From assembly GCA_964429075.1 (NCBI GenBank), contig CAYSBA010000002.1:1-12317 (forward strand): DNA of 12,317 nucleotides. The letters are read 5' to 3'. The notes beneath the pieces are model-generated. The model was not told the origin of the DNA, ran no database searches, and was given only the letters and a program-made list of their open reading frames with translations. Positions within the stretch are counted from its first letter, which is position 1. Each line of letters opens with the position of its first letter. Below are positions 4,832-10,646 of this stretch, in pieces. Source of the DNA: CAYSBA01 sp964429075 [NCBI: uncultured bacterium]. Lineage in GTDB: Bacteria; CAYSBA01. The translations under genes were made by a program, and so were the position numbers.

Positions 4832-7129
4832 ATGAAAGTGATTCGTTTACTTTTTGCCGCATTTGTTACATTGGGTATCCTTTATTTTACTGGTTGCAGG
4901 ATAAAGGTAGACAACGGTTGTGTGAACGGACGATGTAGTCCGAACAATCAGTGTGTAGAGGCTAAAGATTGCGAAGGTCTAAATCTCAACCATGATGCAT
5001 GTGATGGTTTCTGGACCTGTGATTCGGGTGCCTGCAATTGGCAATGCAGAGAAACACAAACCTGTGAGACAGACCAAGATTGTGCAAATTTACCAGCTGA
5101 AGACTATTGTGATGGAGCATGGAGCTGCGTTGATAATAGTTGCAAATGGGAGTGTCAAAAGGTTTGTGATGGACCTGATTGTGAGGATTTTTGTGGTGGT
5201 ATAGCAGGGATTGAATGTCCAGAAGGTAAATATTGTCTCTATGATGGGAACTATCCTGATGCAGGTGGTAGATGTGTTGATCTCGGTTACTGTGAGACCA
5301 AGGAAAATTGTGAGTCGCAGGACCTTGATCATCCGATGTGTGTTGGTGACTGGAGCTGTGAGAGTAATCAGTGTGTGTGGCACTGTGAGCAGCAGCCTGA
5401 TTTTTATTCATGTAACTCCGATGATGAGTGTATAAAGGTGGATGCAGATTGTTGTTCCTGCAATTCAGGAGGTGGCGAGACTGCAATTAATTTTAGGTAT
5501 GTGGATGAGTGGTATGCTCAGTTACAGGATACATGCAGGATGATGGGAAGACCCTGTGAGATGGTTTATATGTGTACTGACCGAAAACCTATATGTTCCA
5601 GTGGCAAATGCACCCTGGAAGGACAGAGTCCCTGTCCTGAAATAATGCCTCCCGATCCTTCAGGTTGTGATGGCAAGTGGATTGGTGGTGGCGTTGACGA
5701 AAACGGTTGTCCTCTTCCTCCAAAGTGTGTCCCCATTGATTACTGTGAGACCGATGATGACTGTGATATCTTGGCAAATCAGGATTCAAGTGGATCTGTT
5801 TGTGTGGGTGATAATAATGTGTCCTATCCAACTCCATATATATGCATCAATAACACCTGTACCCCCTCCTGTGACAACATCTATTGTACAGATGATACAG
5901 ATTGTCTACCCGATCAATACTGTGATTTAATTTATGGAATGCAGATGGGTATTTGCAAAAATATGGATTGTGTTTGTACAGAAGTATATGCACCGGTATG
6001 TGGAAGTGATGGGGTCACCTATTCAAACAGTTGTTATGCAGAGTGCGCTGGCGTCTCCATAGTTCATAATGGCGAGTGTGGTAGTGCCTGTCCTGATGTA
6101 TACAGTCCTGTCTGTGGTAGCGATGGGATTACATATTCAAATCAGTGTTACGCAAGGATGAACGGTGCTGTTCCAATCTACAGTGGTGAATGTGTGACCT
6201 GTGATGTTGTTGGTCAGAGCTGTACAATCACTAATAACCAGTCTGGCAGTCAGAATGTATCAGAAGGATGGTGTGTCGGTATAGATTCATTTAGATGTCA
6301 AAGTAATGGATGTCTTACCGATAATGACTGTCAGCCAGATGATGTATGTGTGAATGGTACCTGTGTTGCCAGCAGTGCTAATGGTTGTACCTGCACCGAT
6401 GTCTATGCACCTGTTTGTGGATCTGATGGTAGGACCTACTCAAACAGCTGTTTTGCAGCCTGTGCAGGGGTAGATGTTGTACATGAGGGAGAATGTGGGA
6501 ACAGGTGCATACCTGGTGGAGTCTGTATCCCTAAGGGTATGTGTATAATACCTCAGGATTGTTATAATCAGGGGCTTTCCTCAATGATCGATTGTGAAGG
6601 TAGCTGGGCCTGTGAATCAAACACCTGTGTATGGTACTGTGGAAATAATACCGGATGTCAGGATACAGATGGTGATGGCTTTATTAGTGAACCTACCGAT
6701 CCTAATTTGAGCTGTGGACCCGGCCCATACGATTGTAATGATTTTGATCCTCTTATTAATCCAGCTCAGGATGAAGTATGCGACGGTATAGACAACAACT
6801 GTAACGGAAGGGTTGATGAGACTGATACATGTCAACCAATGTGTCTTGCATTGATATGTGAATGTGGGTACAGTGCACCTGAACGTTGCGATGGAGTGGA
6901 TAACGATTGTGATGGCCTTGTAGATGAAACATGTAAAGGTCAGACGAGCGGATGCTTGGACAGCGATGGCGATGGATATGTATCAGAACCATCAGACAAC
7001 TCGATGCTGTGTGGACCCGGTCCATACGATTGTAATGACACAGATAGCTCGATTCATCCTAATGCTACAGAGCTCTGCGATAATATTGACAATGACTGTG
7101 ATGGCATGGTTGATGAGGGATGTCAGTAG
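4832..7129 (+). CDS. Cys-rich surface lipoprotein with Kazal domains and MopE-type repeats
   Basis: ATG 4832 is set by GGAGGGAG six bases upstream and by the lipoprotein signal it yields: a positive start, hydrophobic 5-20, then FTGC with Cys22. The 765-residue product has about 100 Cys. In order: Cys-rich N-terminal part with three copies of a 16-residue C-x-G-x-W-x-C-x4-C-x-W-x-C module (57-72, 93-108, 170-185); a CCSC stretch (207-210) followed by GGGE; a GCDGK...DENGCPLPP stretch (~278-298); Kazal-like domains at 380-416, 418-454 and 519-555, each with PVCGSDG; a fourth module copy (588-603); and MopE-type (putative metal-binding) repeats with DTDGDG or DSDGDG (611-616, 710-715), GPGPYDCND, and three C-x3-DN-x-C-x-G-x-VDE units (650-663, 686-699, 749-762). 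Likely anchored in the outer membrane and exposed, where it could bind Ca2+ or proteases. Such mosaics are typical of Myxococcota-like bacteria. Function is unknown. Confidence 0.85.
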   Translation: MKVIRLLFAAFVTLGILYFTGCRIKVDNGCVNGRCSPNNQCVEAKDCEGLNLNHDACDGFWTCDSGACNWQCRETQTCETDQDCANLPAEDYCDGAWSCVDNSCKWECQKVCDGPDCEDFCGGIAGIECPEGKYCLYDGNYPDAGGRCVDLGYCETKENCESQDLDHPMCVGDWSCESNQCVWHCEQQPDFYSCNSDDECIKVDADCCSCNSGGGETAINFRYVDEWYAQLQDTCRMMGRPCEMVYMCTDRKPICSSGKCTLEGQSPCPEIMPPDPSGCDGKWIGGGVDENGCPLPPKCVPIDYCETDDDCDILANQDSSGSVCVGDNNVSYPTPYICINNTCTPSCDNIYCTDDTDCLPDQYCDLIYGMQMGICKNMDCVCTEVYAPVCGSDGVTYSNSCYAECAGVSIVHNGECGSACPDVYSPVCGSDGITYSNQCYARMNGAVPIYSGECVTCDVVGQSCTITNNQSGSQNVSEGWCVGIDSFRCQSNGCLTDNDCQPDDVCVNGTCVASSANGCTCTDVYAPVCGSDGRTYSNSCFAACAGVDVVHEGECGNRCIPGGVCIPKGMCIIPQDCYNQGLSSMIDCEGSWACESNTCVWYCGNNTGCQDTDGDGFISEPTDPNLSCGPGPYDCNDFDPLINPAQDEVCDGIDNNCNGRVDETDTCQPMCLALICECGYSAPERCDGVDNDCDGLVDETCKGQTSGCLDSDGDGYVSEPSDNSMLCGPGPYDCNDTDSSIHPNATELCDNIDNDCDGMVDEGCQ
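6713..7038 (+). repeat. DNA-level direct repeat in the MopE-type units
   Basis: The 29 bases at 6713-6741 recur at 7010-7038 with one mismatch (C to T at the eleventh/twelfth base). Both encode CGPGPYDCN plus the next codon's start. Flanking sequence of the two units is much more diverged, so this block was either duplicated recently or kept alike by gene conversion or selection. Confidence 0.7.
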
Positions 7130-7156
7130 ATAGATATTGTCCAGATCAGCTGCAAT

Positions 7157-7190
7157 AAGAGGCCCAGACATTGTCTGGGCCTTTTTCTTT
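7157..7190 (+). terminator. Intrinsic terminator after the Cys-rich lipoprotein gene
   Basis: GGCCCAGAC (7161-7169), loop ATT, GTCTGGGCC (7173-7181), then TTTTTCTTT. The stem is a perfect 9 bp, extendable by AAGA pairing with the first T's. It ends transcription 28-50 bases after the stop at 7129 and separates the lipoprotein from the operon that follows. Confidence 0.93.
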
Positions 7191-7216
7191 GATAAAAATA
7201 TCTACTGTGGTATATT
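7189..7216 (+). promoter_or_regulatory. Promoter of the exbB-exbD-ftsB-cyclase-helicase operon
   Basis: TTGATA (7189-7194), a 16-bp spacer, TATATT (7211-7216) with a TGn extension (TGG, 7208-7210). The -35 box begins inside the T-tract of the upstream terminator. Initiation would fall near 7223, only about three bases before the ATG at 7226, so the first gene may be read from a nearly leaderless mRNA. Confidence 0.6.
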
Positions 7217-7225
7217 CATTAGTCT

Positions 7226-7837
7226 ATGTGGAAAATAATGGAAACAGGCGGTCCTTTAATGTATCCAATCCTTGCCTGTTCTTTAATAGGACTCTCAATA
7301 TTTCTGGAACGTCTATGGAATCTCAGGCACAGCTTTGTTGTACCAAAAGAACTTATAAAAAAGATTCGATCTCTTTTGACAGAAAGTAAGGTAGGAGAGG
7401 CCGCAGTACTTTTAGAACATGATGGTAGTATTTTTTCTGGCATACTTGCTCCCTACCTTAAGGAACTATCTAATGGAAACAGACCTGATATTTCATTAAT
7501 AGAAGATGGCGCAAAGAGGATTTTTGATAAAGAAAGATGGAAGATAGAATTCCTTGGAACCCTTGCTTCAATTTCACCCCTTCTGGGCCTTCTGGGTACT
7601 GTATTCGGCATGATAGAGGTCTTTAAAAAGGTAACTCAAATGGGTGTAGGAGATCCATCTGTCCTTGCAGAAGGTATATGGGAGGCCCTTTTGACAACTG
7701 CCTTCGGACTTTCAGTGGCAATTCCACTTTTTCTGTTTTACAGGCTTCTTCAGATAAGACTGAGAGGGGTTATTAATACTACAGAAGAAGAACTTGAATC
7801 TATCGTCTATCTTATACATAATAATAACAGAAAATGA
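7226..7837 (+). CDS. exbB: ExbB/TolQ-family proton channel subunit
   Basis: Inner-membrane subunit that, with its ExbD/TolR partner, uses proton flow to drive envelope work (Tol-Pal constriction or TonB-type energy transfer). The 203-residue protein shows the MotA/TolQ/ExbB layout: GGPLMYPI and a first helix (~10-27) ending in LERLW, a cytoplasmic domain (~35-105), a second helix (~107-130) with SPLLGLLGTVFGMI, and a third (~152-175) with ALLTTAFGLSVAIP, the pore-lining signature. No ribosome site precedes ATG 7226. ATG 7238 (Met5) is the alternative, but the N-terminus from 7226 matches the family better. The stop overlaps the next ATG (ATGA). The sequence alone does not separate ExbB from TolQ. 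The FtsB-like neighbour hints at a Tol-like, division-linked role, but tolA, tolB and pal are not in view. Confidence 0.9.
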   Translation: MWKIMETGGPLMYPILACSLIGLSIFLERLWNLRHSFVVPKELIKKIRSLLTESKVGEAAVLLEHDGSIFSGILAPYLKELSNGNRPDISLIEDGAKRIFDKERWKIEFLGTLASISPLLGLLGTVFGMIEVFKKVTQMGVGDPSVLAEGIWEALLTTAFGLSVAIPLFLFYRLLQIRLRGVINTTEEELESIVYLIHNNNRK

Positions 7838-8250
7838 GATTCCAACAGGAAAAAGATCCCGATGAGGGTGTAAGTATTGAGCTTACCCCCCTTGTAGATA
7901 TTATTTTTCTGCTTTTGATATTTTTTCTATTAACAACGACCTTTTCAAAGAGTGGTATCTTTAAAGTCGAACTTCCGGAGGCATCTGCATCTAAAAATAG
8001 TGCTGCCTATGATGTCTTTAAAATTATCATCACAGAAGATGGAGTGATCGTAGTTGATAATGAAGAGTATTCCCTCACAGAGTTAAAAGAAAAGATAAAA
8101 AAGGAGGGTATCATAGAATCCAAAAGGCCAGTGGTGGTCTTTGCAGATGAGGGTGCAAAACATGGTAGGGTCATTGAGGTGCTTGATATGTTGAAGTTTG
8201 ATCTCGGGCTCAAAGATGTATCTGTTGCCACTAAGTTTAAAGGGAGGTAG
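7834..8250 (+). CDS. exbD: ExbD/TolR-family channel partner
   Basis: The 138-residue protein has the ExbD plan: a short cytoplasmic tail (1-17), one membrane helix (~18-37) with LTPLVDIIFLLLIFF, where Asp22 is the proton-carrying residue needed for channel activity, and a periplasmic domain (~45-138) with the usual beta/alpha pattern and VVVFADEGAKHGRVIEVLD. Its ATG overlaps the preceding stop by four bases and lacks its own clear ribosome site, which points to translational coupling and fixed stoichiometry with the channel subunit. A ribosome site for the next gene (GGGAGG, 8242-8247) lies in its last codons. Confidence 0.9.
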   Translation: MRFQQEKDPDEGVSIELTPLVDIIFLLLIFFLLTTTFSKSGIFKVELPEASASKNSAAYDVFKIIITEDGVIVVDNEEYSLTELKEKIKKEGIIESKRPVVVFADEGAKHGRVIEVLDMLKFDLGLKDVSVATKFKGR

Positions 8251-8562
8251 GTGAATAACAAGATCTATACTTTTATTTTAGTTGTTCTTTTTATCTTCCT
8301 TTCCTATCTGTCTTACAATTCAAGACTTGGATTAAAGAAATATATGCAGCTCAAAAGGTTTTACAATGAGTTGTATGAAAAAAACATGCGACTGAAGGAG
8401 GATAATGAAAGACTGAAAGAAGAGGTTCAAAGACTGAAGAGTGACCTTAAATATATCAGATCTATTGCAAGAAAGAAGCTTGGTATGGTAAAAGCAGATG
8501 AGATTATACTTACAACCGAGAAGGTTAAAAAGAAGGATAACAAAGAAAAGGCCACTAAATGA
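8251..8562 (+). CDS. ftsB: FtsB/DivIC-like septum formation initiator protein
   Basis: Small bitopic divisome protein; FtsB forms a coiled coil with FtsL and, with FtsQ, controls septal peptidoglycan synthesis by FtsWI. The 103-residue product has one membrane helix (~6-22), then a strongly charged heptad-like coiled coil (~29-66, with LKEDNERLKEEVQRLK) and the family's closing motif, IRSIARKKLGMVKADEII (69-86), followed by a Lys-rich tail. GTG 8251 directly follows the upstream TAG. The ribosome site GGAGG (8243-8247) is only three bases away, which is tight, but no other plausible start exists before the helix. It is followed by a diguanylate cyclase gene with a 4-base overlap. Its placement behind an ExbB/ExbD pair rather than near enolase or ftsL is unusual. 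Confidence 0.85.
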   Translation: MNNKIYTFILVVLFIFLSYLSYNSRLGLKKYMQLKRFYNELYEKNMRLKEDNERLKEEVQRLKSDLKYIRSIARKKLGMVKADEIILTTEKVKKKDNKEKATK

Positions 8563-10646
8563 TCTATTTCATACTAAATAATCTTATTCTTATTATCTCA
8601 ATAGCACTTTTTTTAGTTGTTGAGAACAATCCAGAACTTTTTAAGAAAATAGATCTATTTACACTTTTTATGGCATTTTTTATAACAGCAAATACAATTA
8701 TTTCCTTTTTCAGGTGGTGGAAGAGGAATAGGGAGCATTATGATAAATTTATGGACAGACTTTCACTGGCAGTTTCATTGCTCACTGTTTCTATAATGGT
8801 ATTCAGGACCTTTGAGGGGCTCAATACCCTCCTTTATTTCTTTTATTTTTATGCACTCTTCATCGGAATTACATTTGAATTTAAAGAGCTTCTGTTGATC
8901 TTGCCGATATTTCTAATCGTTCATGTGAGAGAATTGATATTATTTAATTATTCAACTCGATCACTTATCCTTTCCGTTATTGCAGATCCTATCTTTATGG
9001 GTCTTTCCTTCTTTGCCTATGGTCTATACTTTAAACATATAAGGGCAATAACTCTTCAAGAAATCGAGGGTATAAAGGATGATTATACTGAAAGAGCAAA
9101 GAGATACAGATTGTTGTCTTATGAAGCTACAGAAGATGGAGACACATTTCAGACTAAAGAGCGTCAGAAACTTGCAGAGGCTTCGTCTGTTCAATTTTTA
9201 TCCTCCTACATAGAGTCTTTGTTCAGTATGATTAAGAAGGCTGCTCCCTTTGATTCACTTGCACTCTATATGGCAGATGAGGATCTAAAGAGTGCTGTTT
9301 TGGCAGTTGCTCATGCAGAAAAAGGGCATCTTAAGAATCAGATAGTCTTAAAAGAGGGTGCACTTGCGAGTCTTATTAAACAGAAATCCACAATTATGTT
9401 AAAGAATGTACCTCAAAGTTATTCAAGTCTTAAATACTATAACGATACCCATAGATTAAAGAATTTTGTAGCAACTCCTGTTTACAATTTAAACAGATTA
9501 TGTGGAATCCTTATTGCAGACAATAACAGCAACAAGGAGTTTACAGAAAGAGAAAAATCTATAATAGAGATGTCTTCAAAACTTATATCTTCAGCAATAG
9601 AGCAGGAAACAAGGCTAAATCAGCTTCATTCAGCACTGTTAAAGAGCACTACCTTTTTGAATGGTATTGAGGCACTTAATGCGTGTCTTGATACAAAAAG
9701 TGTCTATCTAACTATGTTTGAGTATGCAAGTCAGCTCGTTGAGTATGACCTTGCAACGATAAATCTGCTTGATGATGATGGTAAGAGTATGAAAATAGAA
9801 GCGGTCTCACATAGAGATTATGAGTATTTGATTGGTAGAGATATCCCTGAAAATACAAGTCTTGTGTGGCTTGCTGTCAAGAATCAAAGTGATGTCCCCT
9901 ACCGACAACCCTATGAGAAGGGAACAGCCTTCACCAATGTTTTTGGTGAAGATATAGAGATAAATGGAGTTGTCTCTTTAAAGATATTTCCGCTGATAGT
10001 CTCAAAGAGGACAATCGGAACATTTGCCATTATCTCAACTAAAAAACATGTCTTTACCCCGAGGGTAACCCACATGCTCGATGTTATGACCGGACATTGT
10101 GCCATAGCTATAGATAATGCAAAGATCTATGTTAAGATGAGGGATATGGCAATCACAGATGGTCTTACCGGTCTTTACAATCATAGAAAATTTCAGGAAG
10201 AGCTTGATAGAATGTTATACGATGCCAACCGCTACGGCAACAAACTTGCTCTCATCCTGTGTGATATAGATCACTTCAAGAGTATAAACGATACATATGG
10301 ACATAAAACAGGAGACATGGTGCTAAAGGAGGTCTCCAAGGTTATGCAGAAGGTTGCAAGGAAGACAGACATCGTTGCAAGGTATGGTGGAGAGGAGTTT
10401 GTAATCGTACTTTTTGGTTCTGATGCAATGGGTGGATTTAATCATGCAGAAAGGATAAGAAAGATGATAGAATCTATAGAATTCAAATGCAATCTCGGGA
10501 AATTTAAATGTACAATGTCTTTTGGTGTTGCAGGATTCCCTGAAGATGCTGAAAAGAAAGAGGACCTCATTGAGTTTGCCGATAAGGCACTATATTATGC
10601 GAAGAATCATGGCAGGAATCAGGTAGTTCTTTTCAGAGATATATGA
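8559..10646 (+). CDS. Membrane diguanylate cyclase, GAF-GAF-GGDEF
   Basis: Makes cyclic di-GMP from two GTP. The 695 residues run: about six membrane helices (~5-22, 33-52, 67-84, 87-105, 109-125, 136-158), a charged linker (~165-205), a GAF-like sensor domain (~207-350), a second GAF-like domain (~365-523), and the GGDEF domain (~530-695). That domain has DGLTGLYNHRKF (534-545), CDIDHFKSIND (568-578) with metal-binding Asp569, the active site GGEEF (610-614), and the inhibitory I-site RKTD (601-604) five residues before it. An active enzyme with product feedback is expected. No EAL or HD-GYP domain is present. ATG 8559 overlaps the preceding stop (ATGA), and the TGA overlaps the next ATG in the same way. 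The signals bound by the GAF domains cannot be told from the sequence. Confidence 0.92.
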   Translation: MIYFILNNLILIISIALFLVVENNPELFKKIDLFTLFMAFFITANTIISFFRWWKRNREHYDKFMDRLSLAVSLLTVSIMVFRTFEGLNTLLYFFYFYALFIGITFEFKELLLILPIFLIVHVRELILFNYSTRSLILSVIADPIFMGLSFFAYGLYFKHIRAITLQEIEGIKDDYTERAKRYRLLSYEATEDGDTFQTKERQKLAEASSVQFLSSYIESLFSMIKKAAPFDSLALYMADEDLKSAVLAVAHAEKGHLKNQIVLKEGALASLIKQKSTIMLKNVPQSYSSLKYYNDTHRLKNFVATPVYNLNRLCGILIADNNSNKEFTEREKSIIEMSSKLISSAIEQETRLNQLHSALLKSTTFLNGIEALNACLDTKSVYLTMFEYASQLVEYDLATINLLDDDGKSMKIEAVSHRDYEYLIGRDIPENTSLVWLAVKNQSDVPYRQPYEKGTAFTNVFGEDIEINGVVSLKIFPLIVSKRTIGTFAIISTKKHVFTPRVTHMLDVMTGHCAIAIDNAKIYVKMRDMAITDGLTGLYNHRKFQEELDRMLYDANRYGNKLALILCDIDHFKSINDTYGHKTGDMVLKEVSKVMQKVARKTDIVARYGGEEFVIVLFGSDAMGGFNHAERIRKMIESIEFKCNLGKFKCTMSFGVAGFPEDAEKKEDLIEFADKALYYAKNHGRNQVVLFRDI

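Noticed and set aside
4986-5486. Long minus-strand frame opposite the Cys-rich lipoprotein gene
   Set aside because: Its His/Asn-rich composition is simply the complement of the TGT/GAT-rich coding strand; there is no ribosome site and no family resemblance.
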